From: Roseovarius sp. THAF9 | GTDB lineage: Bacteria > Pseudomonadota > Alphaproteobacteria > Rhodobacterales > Rhodobacteraceae | Length of the DNA stretch: 64,000 nt | Direction of reading: 5' to 3' | Assembly: GCF_009363715.1 (NCBI RefSeq) | Contig: NZ_CP045404.1 | Span: 3,874,001 to 3,938,000 of the forward strand | Shown: piece after piece, positions 47,410 through 55,245 of the stretch | How positions within the stretch are numbered: the first letter of the stretch is position 1 | How the letters are laid out: each line of letters starts with the position of its first letter | Position numbers and translations under genes: made by a program | The notes under the pieces: model-generated | Seen by the model: only the letters and a program-made list of their open reading frames with translations | The model's database searches: none | Told to the model about the DNA's origin: nothing

Positions 47410-48605
47410 GCCTCGCGACGGACAACCCTGATCAAGTCGCGTTGATCGGACGCCGTGCGATGCAAGCCATCACGGGCGAGGCGATGAACGATATCCTGGC
47501 AACGGTCGGCAGCCATTCGCCGCAACTAGCGGGTAATCTCGTCACACACGCCTTCGCCTCGGTGATCGCGGACCCGGCGCTTGGACACACTACGCGGGAA
47601 CTGGCAACCATTACCATGCTCGGCGCCATGGGCGGTTGCGAGGGTCAGTTGCGCACCCATCTCGGCTTCGCGCTTGATTGCGGCCTGGCGCCCGAAGAGA
47701 TTGTCGCCTGTGCCGAGCATGTTTCCGTTTATGCCGGTTATCCGCGCGCGCTGACCATGTTGCGGATCGCGCGCGAGGTCTTGGCAGATCACGGAGAGGA
47801 GTTGTGCGTCGCGGGGCCCTTCCACCTACGTGATCATACGACCCGGCTGTTCGACAGCGGCGGCGACAAACCGCCCATGGTGCTGCTCCATGCGCTCGGG
47901 CTGGACTGGAGAATGTGGTCTCGCGTGATCCCGCTGCTAGTGCCGCATTATCGGGTGATCGCCTATGATCTGCGCGGATTTGGCGGAGCGTCCTTCGCGC
48001 CGCAGGCTCGCGATCTCGCGCATTACGCTGAGGATGTGGCCGACCTGCTTGACCGGCTCGGTCAAACGCGGGCCCATGTCACCGGATTATCTCTTGGTGG
48101 ATCCATCGCGCTGGAACTTGGTCTCCAGCGGCCGGATTTGGTTGCCAGCCTATCGGTAGTCGCCGCCACGGCGTGGTCTTTCCCTGCATTCGAAGAACGC
48201 GCCCGCGCCGCTGAGACAGAGGGAATGGAGGCGCAAGTCATTCCAAGCCTCACGCGTTGGTTCCGCTCTAACGATCTGGCCACGAACGACTGGGCTGTGC
48301 GCTACGCCCGCAATTGCGTGCTGCGTGCGTCAGTCGACGACTGGAGCGCCGCGTGGCGCAGCCTTGCCCGCGTTTCTCTCGACGGCAGGCTCCGCGATAT
48401 TGAAGCACCGACGCGGATCATCGCAGGAGAATGCGATCAATCCACACCGCCTAGCCTGATGGAACGCCTGCTCGTCGCACCGCAGTGCGACTTTACCGTC
48501 ATTCCTGCTGCCCCACACATGGTGTCGCTTACTCATGCAGAAGAACTCGGCAAGGCGATACTCACGGGAAATTGCGACCGCACTGGCTCGGCTCCCGAAT
48601 TCTGA
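47406..48605 (+). CDS. Fused carboxymuconolactone-decarboxylase-like and alpha/beta-hydrolase protein
   Basis: This 399-residue protein has an N-terminal CMD/AhpD-like domain (about residues 10-125: TRELATITMLGAMGGCEGQL, LAPEEIVACAEHVSVYAGYP). A C-terminal alpha/beta hydrolase (about 140-395) follows with the nucleophile elbow GLSLGGSIALEL, the acid in AGECDQSTPP and the His in AAPHMVSL. PcaL proteins join the same two activities (enol-lactone hydrolase, then decarboxylase) in the reverse order, so a role in aromatic or lactone breakdown is plausible but not proven. Translationally coupled to the aldo/keto reductase. Confidence 0.82.
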   Translation: MSLATDNPDQVALIGRRAMQAITGEAMNDILATVGSHSPQLAGNLVTHAFASVIADPALGHTTRELATITMLGAMGGCEGQLRTHLGFALDCGLAPEEIVACAEHVSVYAGYPRALTMLRIAREVLADHGEELCVAGPFHLRDHTTRLFDSGGDKPPMVLLHALGLDWRMWSRVIPLLVPHYRVIAYDLRGFGGASFAPQARDLAHYAEDVADLLDRLGQTRAHVTGLSLGGSIALELGLQRPDLVASLSVVAATAWSFPAFEERARAAETEGMEAQVIPSLTRWFRSNDLATNDWAVRYARNCVLRASVDDWSAAWRSLARVSLDGRLRDIEAPTRIIAGECDQSTPPSLMERLLVAPQCDFTVIPAAPHMVSLTHAEELGKAILTGNCDRTGSAPEF

Positions 48606-48772
48606 GGTAGCCGACTTTGGCCGAAGTAGGGACGAAAGTCGAGCCAACGTTTGCGGTCTTCTTGGGCAGCGAGCAAGCGAAGGGAGAGGCGGCAAAGTGA
48701 ATGTACCGCGCGCATCGCGGATGAACCGTGCGTTGGTCGAACGGAAGAAGAGCTCACGGAAAGGACTGACAC

Positions 48773-49411
48773 CTAACCGATCTCGGCCAAAAGGCCGTTG
48801 TAGAAATTCCGGAGCTTGGCGGACCTTTCATCCGCCATCTTTTGTCCTGTCGGCGTGCAGAAATTGTCGCACAGCTTGAAGAGCTTGGTGCGAAAGTGAT
48901 CGAGAGCATAAGTACCGTCATCGTGGTCTCTGTTACTCGCGGCGGGATCGGAGATATGATAAAGTGACGCGTTGTGCATCCCCGCTATATACATGCATCG
49001 CGCGACTCCGATGAAGCCGATCGCGTCAAGTCGGTCGGCATCCTGAAGAATTCTTGCCTCCAAACTCCCGGGAGAAACTTGCGCAGAAAAACTGTGCGCC
49101 TCGATTGCATGGCTCGTTCTCTGGATCTGATCGGTTGCCCACCCAAGATCGGAAAGAACGTTTTCAGCCTTTAGTGCCGCAAGCCGGGACGCCCTGCTGC
49201 GTTCAGGCGATTGTTTGTCGACCCAAACGCTGTCGTGTAATAGGCAAGCGGCCAGGAGGATTTCCGTATCTCCGCCTTCGACTGCCAGTATTAGTTCTGC
49301 ATTGCGCCAAACCCGCAAGAGATGCGCTTGGTCATGTGCGCCATCTCGGTGATCAAAGGCGTGTGGCAGCAGTTCGCGCGCGAGGTCTGGGTGCGGAAAT
49401 TCGTGGTGCAT
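48773..49411 (-). CDS. YedJ-like HD-domain hydrolase
   Basis: This 212-residue protein has the HD pattern: His in GAHDQAHLLRVW, the HD pair in ACLLHDSVWVDKQSPERSRA, and Asp in ARILQDADRLDAIGFIGVAR. The layout, including HAIEAHSFSA and YALDHFRTKL, strongly recalls E. coli YedJ. A metal-dependent phosphohydrolase is expected; the substrate is unknown. The ATG at 49411 is used; a TTG 9 bp upstream is also in frame. The gap 48606-48772 holds nothing I recognise. Confidence 0.85.
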   Translation of the reverse strand: MHHEFPHPDLARELLPHAFDHRDGAHDQAHLLRVWRNAELILAVEGGDTEILLAACLLHDSVWVDKQSPERSRASRLAALKAENVLSDLGWATDQIQRTSHAIEAHSFSAQVSPGSLEARILQDADRLDAIGFIGVARCMYIAGMHNASLYHISDPAASNRDHDDGTYALDHFRTKLFKLCDNFCTPTGQKMADERSAKLRNFYNGLLAEIG

Positions 49412-49504
49412 ACAATGCAATTCATACGCTGAGTCTGTCGGGCCGAATACCCAGCATGTGGCCTCCTGGCCGGTCTCTGCAAGTCCAACGCACCGACCAG
49501 GCCT

Positions 49505-50674
49505 TTACCAAGTGGTTTCCCGGAGTCTCGCATTCCAAATGATAGCAAGAAAGAATGTCACAACAGCAAATATGGCGCCAAAGAGGAATGGGGTCGCGCC
49601 CGAGGCAGAAACGAGGCCTGAAACGAGCGCGGCAATACACATCTGCAGCGCACCTAGGACACCGCTCGCGGTTCCTGCCGCCGACGCGAATTCCTCAAGC
49701 GCGAACGCCTGGGCCGTCCCGTAGCTCCAGGAGAACCCGACCGACCCGGCCGCGACCGGCAACACATAGGCTAATGGCGAATTAATCGAACCGACGCCGT
49801 CGATGACCGCAAGCACGCTGCTGCAGAAGAACATCAATAGGAGACCTGCCAGCGTGACTTTCGCCGTTCCAAATCCCTCGGTCATGGGCGCTACCACAAG
49901 AGAGGCGAAGATGATCACAACCGCGTTCGCGGTGAAGAACAGCGTGAATGTGCTTTCATGAAGACCGAGGCGATTCATGAGAACCACGGGTGCCACGCCG
50001 ACATGGCTCATAAGAAACGACAGTCCCACGACGGTGATGACGCCGGGAAGCCAGGCACGCCGGTTTCTGATAACCAACCGGAACGAGATGGCTTGTCTAC
50101 CCGAGCGCGAATGTCGCAACGTCTCGGTCATCCCCGATCCAGTCACGATCGCTGCTACGCATCCTAGCACAACATATAGCCAGAATACCGAGCGCCATCC
50201 GAACAGCAAGATGGGTCCGAGACTTATCAGTGGCGCAAGACTGGTCAATAGATTTAGCGTGGCCGTCAATCCGGCGTATCCCCGGGCCGCGTCACGGCCT
50301 TCGTAGAGATCGCGGACGGTCGCGAAGGCACAGACAGTCGTCGCGCTGGCGCCCACGCCCTGCACAACACGTGCGACTAGTAGGACAGGCAAGTTCTGGG
50401 ACAGGGCGGCAATAATCGAGCCGCTCGTGAAAATAGACAGCCCGCAGAGAGCTACAGTTTTTCGACCCCATCGATCGCTCAGCCGGCCGAAGGGCACCTG
50501 TCCAGCCCCCAATGTGATCAGAAAAAAGCTGACTAGCAGACTCGCTCGCTCAGCGCGCACATTGAGATCGGTCGCGACCATATCCACGGCGGGAAGAGCT
50601 AGGTCGATACCGAGCGGGCTAAAGGAGACCAGGGTAATCGCAAAGATCATGCCGGTTCGTGATGTCTGGATCAT
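49505..50674 (-). CDS. Bcr/CflA-type MFS efflux transporter
   Basis: This 389-residue protein has about 12 hydrophobic segments. GAGQVPFGRLSDRWGRKTVA is the MFS loop 2-3 motif, and FSPLGIDLALPAVDMVATDL at the first helix is typical of the Bcr/CflA drug-resistance family. The ATG at 50674 lies 17 bp after the LysE-type exporter stop (50692), so it is probably the third gene of the ctdA-like/lysE/MFS operon. A longer frame running through the exporter gene is rejected. Confidence 0.87.
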   Translation of the reverse strand: MIQTSRTGMIFAITLVSFSPLGIDLALPAVDMVATDLNVRAERASLLVSFFLITLGAGQVPFGRLSDRWGRKTVALCGLSIFTSGSIIAALSQNLPVLLVARVVQGVGASATTVCAFATVRDLYEGRDAARGYAGLTATLNLLTSLAPLISLGPILLFGWRSVFWLYVVLGCVAAIVTGSGMTETLRHSRSGRQAISFRLVIRNRRAWLPGVITVVGLSFLMSHVGVAPVVLMNRLGLHESTFTLFFTANAVVIIFASLVVAPMTEGFGTAKVTLAGLLLMFFCSSVLAVIDGVGSINSPLAYVLPVAAGSVGFSWSYGTAQAFALEEFASAAGTASGVLGALQMCIAALVSGLVSASGATPFLFGAIFAVVTFFLAIIWNARLRETTW

Positions 50675-50691
50675 CTTAGCGCCCCCAAGGA

Positions 50692-51297
50692 TCAGGCTGA
50701 CAGCAACAGCTTCAGCGCGATCGCCCACATGACGAGTCCGACGAGGGCGTCGAGTATTCGCCAAGCATTTGCCCGCGCGAAGACCGGCCGCAGCAGGGAC
50801 GCTCCATGTCCTAGGCTGAAGAAAAAGAGGAAGGAGGCGGTCGCCGCGCCCATCGCGAAGACCATCTCGCTGCCCGGAAAACGGGTCGAAACGGCGCCCA
50901 GCAGGAAGACGGTGTCCAGGTAGACATGCGGGTTGAGCCAGGTCATCGCCAGGCAAACGCCCAGCGTCGCGCCCAGCCCAGCGGTCCCGCCGCCCGAGGG
51001 TGCGAGGGTCTCCGTGGATACCATGGCCGAGCGCAGGCTCATCGCTCCGTAGGTCACGAGGAACGCGGTCCCGAAGTAGAGGAGCACGGGCTCCAGCCAA
51101 GCCGCCAGCGAGACGATAGCCTGGAAACCGGTGACCCCGAGAGTGATCAAGAGCGCATCCGAGAGCGCGCAGGTAAAGCACACACTGTTCACGTGCTCGC
51201 CGCGGATGCCCTGCCGTAGTACGAAGGCATTCTGCGACCCGATCGCCAAGATCAAGCTTGCACCGACACCGAGCCCGGTAAAAAATGCGCCCGTCAT
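50692..51297 (-). CDS. LysE/ArgO-family amino acid exporter
   Basis: This 201-residue membrane protein has six hydrophobic segments. GVGASLILAIGSQNAFVLRQ followed by GIRGEH is the LysE/ArgO signature, and MTWLNPHVYLDTVFLLGAVS is the second. Members export lysine, arginine or the arginine analogue canavanine. The ATG at 51297 shares its A with the TGA stop of the upstream B3/B4 gene, so the two are co-translated. Its divergent partner is an ArgP/LysG-type regulator at 52137. MsiA of Mesorhizobium is a canavanine exporter of this type. Confidence 0.9.
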   Translation of the reverse strand: MTGAFFTGLGVGASLILAIGSQNAFVLRQGIRGEHVNSVCFTCALSDALLITLGVTGFQAIVSLAAWLEPVLLYFGTAFLVTYGAMSLRSAMVSTETLAPSGGGTAGLGATLGVCLAMTWLNPHVYLDTVFLLGAVSTRFPGSEMVFAMGAATASFLFFFSLGHGASLLRPVFARANAWRILDALVGLVMWAIALKLLLSA

Positions 51298-51995
51298 CAG
51301 GTGCCACCCATCTCCGGGAACTGTTCGGCCCCCGGCACCGTGACCTCGCTCCACTCGGCCTCGGCACCGGCTCGGATCAGCAACTCGGTGAGCTCCGCAA
51401 GAGCGCTCCGTGACGCTGTTACTTGCTCGGGTGAGGTGCCTTCGCTCATGATCAGCGCCTTGCTGGTTTCCGGCTCGAGGCAGAAATCGGCGGAGTCGCG
51501 GTGATTGAGGCCCCAGCAGAGTAGGTCATGGCCGGCCGCGTAGACCAGCAGGTCTTCGCCGCCCTTCGACATATCGATCCGTCCGCCTACAGGCGTGTAG
51601 CGATCCGTCTCGCGCCGTGCGCGACGGAGTGTGACTTCCCGCCCATCGATCTTGTCGAGATCGTAGCCACCCATGGGCACGCCATGGATGATCGACATGG
51701 CGTTGTAGAGATCAATGGACGGCTCACCCGTCAACCAGGCATTTTCCCCCTTGCGGGCACGCTTGGTAAGGGCTTCCACCGAGGAGAGGTACTTGCTCGG
51801 CTTAAGGCCCATCTTACCGTAGACGGGCCGCCAGGTGCCGACGATTTCGCGATCCTCGGCCGCCGCCGCAGCGACCCGCTTCCGGAGATGATCCATCTGG
51901 ATCAATCGGGCCGCGAAGCCGTACCCGGAGAACCGGATCCCGTGAATCTCCAGACCCGGGAAGATGTCCCGGGCTTGGCGCGTCAGTCTCAGCAT
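51297..51995 (-). CDS. Free-standing B3/B4-domain protein, candidate canavanyl-tRNA(Arg) deacylase
   Basis: This 232-residue protein corresponds to the B3/B4 editing domain of the phenylalanyl-tRNA synthetase beta chain, here without a synthetase. Recognisable parts are GLKPSKYLSSVEALTKRA, EPSIDLYNAMSIIHGVPMGG, YDLDKIDG, LVYAAGHDLLCWGLNHRD and SADFCLEPETSKALIMSEG. Stand-alone B3/B4 proteins include CtdA, shown in a legume-associated Pseudomonas to hydrolyse canavanyl-tRNA(Arg). Its position next to a LysE/ArgO exporter and an ArgP-type regulator points to the same role. Other mischarged substrates are possible. Confidence 0.82.
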   Translation of the reverse strand: MLRLTRQARDIFPGLEIHGIRFSGYGFAARLIQMDHLRKRVAAAAAEDREIVGTWRPVYGKMGLKPSKYLSSVEALTKRARKGENAWLTGEPSIDLYNAMSIIHGVPMGGYDLDKIDGREVTLRRARRETDRYTPVGGRIDMSKGGEDLLVYAAGHDLLCWGLNHRDSADFCLEPETSKALIMSEGTSPEQVTASRSALAELTELLIRAGAEAEWSEVTVPGAEQFPEMGGT

Positions 51996-52102
51996 GGGTG
52001 ATCTTGTATTTCTGGACTACGCAATGGGCGCTCCAATTCTGCCGTTTCCGTCACAACTCTTGCAGCCGTAAGGCGAATACGACATGAATACCAATGATCT
52101 TA

Positions 52103-52119
52103 CCTCATTTCGGATGAGG
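52103..52119. promoter_or_regulatory. Inverted repeat between ctdA-like gene and its LysR gene
   Basis: CCTCAT and ATGAGG, 6-bp arms with a TTCGG loop, lie 18 bp before the LysR GTG start, inside the 141-bp divergent intergenic region. Likely an operator for the LysR protein, by position only. Confidence 0.4.
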
Positions 52120-52136
52120 AAAATTCAGGAGGGGAT

Positions 52137-53099
52137 GTGATCGATTACTCGGGCCTCGAAGCTGTCTTCGCCGTAATCGAGGAAGGGTCCTTTGACCGCG
52201 CGGCGGGCCGTCTGAACGTGACGCCGTCGGCCATCTCCCATCGCGTGAAGGGACTCGAGGACCGGATGGGTACCGCCCTCATCGTCCGCGGTACACCTTG
52301 CCTGCCGACCGAGGCCGGCCGCCGGGTGAGTCGGCACATTGAGCGGGTTCATCTTCTTGAGGCTTCGCTGCAGGAGGACTATCCGGGCCTGGCCGCGCGG
52401 CAAGCGCGACCGCGTCCTGCCAAAGCGCGGGTCGTCGTGAACGCTGACAGCCTAAGCACTTGGTGTATGGAAGCCTTTGCAGATTTCACGGACCGGACGG
52501 GCTGTATGCTCGACTTGGCGATGGAGGATCAGAACTTTGCGCTGGACTGGTTGACCAAGGGCGAGGCAGACGCGGCCGTCACGGCGACAGAAAGCGCGTT
52601 GGCGGGCTGCGATGTCCATCGGCTCGGCACGCTACGCTACCACGCTACGGCCAGCCCAGGTTTCGTGCGTCACTATTTCCCCGATGGCGTTACAGAGGAG
52701 GCCTTCGCGGGCGCTCCGAGCCTTACGTTTAACCGCAAGGACGCGCTTCAGCGACGATGGAGCTGCGAAATGTTTGGTCGCCATGTCGAGCATCCCACGC
52801 ACTGGGTTCCATCCTCCACGGCCTTCGTGGACGCCGCGCTCCGGGGCATGGGGTGGGGGATGAATCCAGAGCATTTGGTTGCCGATCACCTCGCCTCGGG
52901 TTGTCTCATTGAACTCGTCCCAGGGCGGGTAATCGACATACCACTCTACTGGCAGATTAACCGGATCTCAGCCGATCTGCTGAAGGAGCTTACGGCAAGT
53001 GTCCTGCGTAGCGCCGGACGCCACCTGCGAGGCGGCGCCGCCACGTCGTCTTTCGGCCCGAGGGCTCGAAGCGCAATGTCCGCTCCGAACCCAACTTGA
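52137..53099 (+). CDS. ArgP/LysG-type LysR transcriptional regulator
   Basis: This 320-residue regulator opens IDYSGLEAVFAVIEEGSFDR and has NVTPSAISHRVKGLEDRMG, then LIVRGTPCLPTEAGRRVSRH, close to ArgP (IciA) and LysG. These proteins sense lysine, arginine or canavanine and activate the neighbouring exporter gene. The start is a GTG at 52137 that follows AGGAGG with only 4 bp spacing; an upstream ATG at 52135 is out of frame. It is divergent from the B3/B4 and LysE-type genes. Confidence 0.88.
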   Translation: MIDYSGLEAVFAVIEEGSFDRAAGRLNVTPSAISHRVKGLEDRMGTALIVRGTPCLPTEAGRRVSRHIERVHLLEASLQEDYPGLAARQARPRPAKARVVVNADSLSTWCMEAFADFTDRTGCMLDLAMEDQNFALDWLTKGEADAAVTATESALAGCDVHRLGTLRYHATASPGFVRHYFPDGVTEEAFAGAPSLTFNRKDALQRRWSCEMFGRHVEHPTHWVPSSTAFVDAALRGMGWGMNPEHLVADHLASGCLIELVPGRVIDIPLYWQINRISADLLKELTASVLRSAGRHLRGGAATSSFGPRARSAMSAPNPT

Positions 53100-53213
53100 C
53101 TGATGCTGCGGCCCGCGTAAACGACAGGTCTTCGAATGCCGGTGCATTGTCACGTCAATGCGGTAGAGCCTTTTGCCTGCCAGGCGGCTGACATACCTTA
53201 CGTCGGTTGTTCC

Positions 53214-53702
53214 TTAACGCTCCTCGGCAGCCTTCATCAACTTTGAGAGCGCGGCGTCTAATTGAGCGATCTCATCTCCCGACAGGGCAGCCAGAAGCGA
53301 TTTCTGTGTTTCCACGTGATCGGCAAGCGCGGCTTCGACCAACTCACGGCCCTTGTCGGTCAATTCGACCACGGCGCGGCGGGCATCTCTCGCGTCCGGA
53401 CGCCGAGTGACGAAGCCCGCCTTGGCGAGCTGATCGACCCGGTTCGTCATAGTTCCAGACGTTATCATCATCGAGGACATCAACTCGCCGGGGGACAGTG
53501 CGTGGGGCGGGTCGGATCGGCGCAAGGTGGCAAGAACGTCGAACCCGGCCGCGTTCAATCCGTGCAGGGCAAACGTTTCGCCCATGCGCCGCGTGAAGTG
53601 ATGGAAGACCCTAGAGAGGCGGCCGACGGGCCCCATCGCGGAAGTGTCAAGGTCAGGCCGCGCGGTGGCCCATTGCTCCAAAATCCGATCAACAGCATCC
53701 AT
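53214..53702 (-). CDS. MarR-family transcriptional regulator
   Basis: This 162-residue protein has the winged helix GFDVLATLRRSDPPHALSPG, MMITSGTMTNRVDQLAKAGF, and the wing at RRPDARDARRAVVELTDKG. It is divergent from an EamA transporter gene, with 72 bp between starts that hold two palindromic operators. It most likely represses itself and the transporter until a ligand binds. Confidence 0.88.
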   Translation of the reverse strand: MDAVDRILEQWATARPDLDTSAMGPVGRLSRVFHHFTRRMGETFALHGLNAAGFDVLATLRRSDPPHALSPGELMSSMMITSGTMTNRVDQLAKAGFVTRRPDARDARRAVVELTDKGRELVEAALADHVETQKSLLAALSGDEIAQLDAALSKLMKAAEER

Positions 53703-53727
53703 GCCATCAAATTTATGGCAGTATTTA

Positions 53728-53741
53728 TCTTGACGTCAAGA
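53728..53741. promoter_or_regulatory. MarR operator 1 (palindrome)
   Basis: TCTTGACGTCAAGA is a perfect 14-bp palindrome, 26 bp before the start codon of the MarR gene on that strand. Its centre is 26 bp from that of the second site. Confidence 0.65.
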
Positions 53742-53751
53742 CAGATAGGAA

Positions 53752-53769
53752 TATCTTGATGTCAAGATA
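53752..53769. promoter_or_regulatory. MarR operator 2 (palindrome)
   Basis: TATCTTGATGTCAAGATA has perfect 8-bp arms and a 2-bp centre, and shares the TCTTGA-N2-TCAAGA core with operator 1. It ends 5 bp before the EamA gene start, so binding there should block transcription or initiation. Confidence 0.7.
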
Positions 53770-53774
53770 ATGCC

Positions 53775-54668
53775 GTGGAACCGCCCGTGCCCCGAACACT
53801 CAACGTTATCCTGACCGCGCTTGCCCCTACGGTATGGGGTAGCACTTACATTGTGACGACCGAGCTTCTACCGGAAGGCTATCCGATCACGGCGGCCATG
53901 CTTCGAGCGCTGCCGGCCGGTCTCTTGCTACTTCTGCTCGTGCGCTCGCTTCCTCGGGGGCGGTGGATCGCCCGAGCCTTCGTTTTGGGTGCGTTGAACT
54001 TCTCTGTGTTCTGGTGGCTCCTCTTTGTCTCGGCCTACCGCTTGCCCGGCGGTGTCGCGGCGACTATCGGTGCGGTTCAGCCCCTGATCGTCCTCGTGCT
54101 GGCGAGGCACTTGATGGGACAGCCGATTACCGGAACCGGATTGATCGCGGGCATCGTGGGTGTCGGGGGCGTCGGCCTACTCGTCCTGACGCCTGAGGCG
54201 ACACTCGATACCGTGGGCATCATCGCCGCCTTGGGCGGAGCAACCTCCATGGCACTTGGCACGGTGCTCACGAAGACATGGCAGCCTCCGGTATCGCCGC
54301 TTACTTTCACTGCGTGGCAACTCACTGCCGGGGGCATCCTCCTATTGCCTGCCGCTCTTCTGTTTGAGCCATCTCTCCCGCCGCTTTCAACGGCTAACGT
54401 CCTAGGCTTTGTTTATCTCGGTCTCGTCGGCGGCGCGATTACCTACATCCTCTGGTTTCGGGGGATCGCGTTACTTGGACCTTCGGCCGTTTCCCCACTC
54501 GGCCGACTGAGTCCTGTCGCGGCCGTCCTGCTTGGTTGGTTCCTGCTGAACCAAACGCTCACCCCACTCCAAGTCGTCGGCATGCTCCTCGCGCTTGCCA
54601 GCGCGTGGTTCGGGCAGAAGTCTCAACAGACGCCGACGATGGTCGCTCAACCACCGCAGCGGGCTTAG
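53775..54668 (+). CDS. EamA-family (DMT) transporter
   Basis: This 297-residue protein has about ten hydrophobic segments and two EamA repeats. PTVWGSTYIVTTELLPEGYP is the typical N-terminal block, and GLVGGAITYILWFRGIALLG with SPVAAVLLGWFLL-like sequence is the second-repeat end. Such proteins export amino acids or drugs. GTG starts at 53775 and 53787 are both possible. Controlled by the adjacent MarR protein, judging from the operator sites. The 52 bp up to the next gene hold no other feature. Confidence 0.87.
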   Translation: MEPPVPRTLNVILTALAPTVWGSTYIVTTELLPEGYPITAAMLRALPAGLLLLLLVRSLPRGRWIARAFVLGALNFSVFWWLLFVSAYRLPGGVAATIGAVQPLIVLVLARHLMGQPITGTGLIAGIVGVGGVGLLVLTPEATLDTVGIIAALGGATSMALGTVLTKTWQPPVSPLTFTAWQLTAGGILLLPAALLFEPSLPPLSTANVLGFVYLGLVGGAITYILWFRGIALLGPSAVSPLGRLSPVAAVLLGWFLLNQTLTPLQVVGMLLALASAWFGQKSQQTPTMVAQPPQRA

Positions 54669-54720
54669 ATTGCGTCGCGCAAGGGTAAGGAAATCGAATT
54701 TGCTTCATGGACTTCCTAGC

Positions 54721-55245
54721 TCACATCTGAACCTTGATCACCCGTCCGGCATAGGATGCGAAGAAACGCTTGATCTGAATCATGCGGTGGTCGGCGCCCC
54801 ACCCGGACGGGTCCATGACCGCAAAGTGATTGCCGCGCCAGCCATGGAGTAGCACAAGGTGTCCCCCACAACCTTCAACCGGAAACTTGTAGCCGACGGA
54901 ACAGATGAACATGGCATCCGACAACGCGGATCTGATCGCCCCAGACGAGAATGGCGCTGCATGTGCGCGAGGGCCGAATTCTGAGATGATCTCGGCAAGA
55001 CGATGGTGGATCGCTCCCCGTTCGCTGAAGCCCTCTCGCACTCTCATTGTCTCATGAAAACTGTCTACCGTAACCGTTTTCCCCGTGAGCGCATGAATGG
55101 CTGCCACAGCGCAACATGAGCCGCATCCGCGCTTTTCCACGTCCGCAAGTAACTCTTCCGAGCGACAATTGGCGGAGCGGTAGAAGCGTGATTTGGGCGG
55201 AATGGCGTGTCGCGATTGAGGCACTCGCGAAACCTCTGTAATCAC
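54721..55245 (-). CDS. Stand-alone C39-like cysteine peptidase-fold protein
   Basis: This 174-residue protein has RGCGSCCAVAAIHALTG (nucleophile probably Cys41), EGCGGHLVLLHGW (His129) and HFAVMDPSGW (Asp145), the Cys-His-Asp order of the papain-like C39 family. It has no signal peptide or ABC domain, unlike bacteriocin-processing C39 proteins. It may cut a peptide or form an amide bond. The start is a GTG at 55245 overlapping the Ddl stop by 4 bp (GTGA). It is the last gene of the mocR-dapA-ddl operon. Function unknown. Confidence 0.7.
   Translation of the reverse strand: MITEVSRVPQSRHAIPPKSRFYRSANCRSEELLADVEKRGCGSCCAVAAIHALTGKTVTVDSFHETMRVREGFSERGAIHHRLAEIISEFGPRAHAAPFSSGAIRSALSDAMFICSVGYKFPVEGCGGHLVLLHGWRGNHFAVMDPSGWGADHRMIQIKRFFASYAGRVIKVQM

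Noticed and set aside
50675..51367. N-terminal extension of the Bcr-type MFS frame through the LysE exporter gene
   Set aside because: The extension is an Arg/Gly-rich shadow of the exporter and the MFS family starts at the ATG at 50674.
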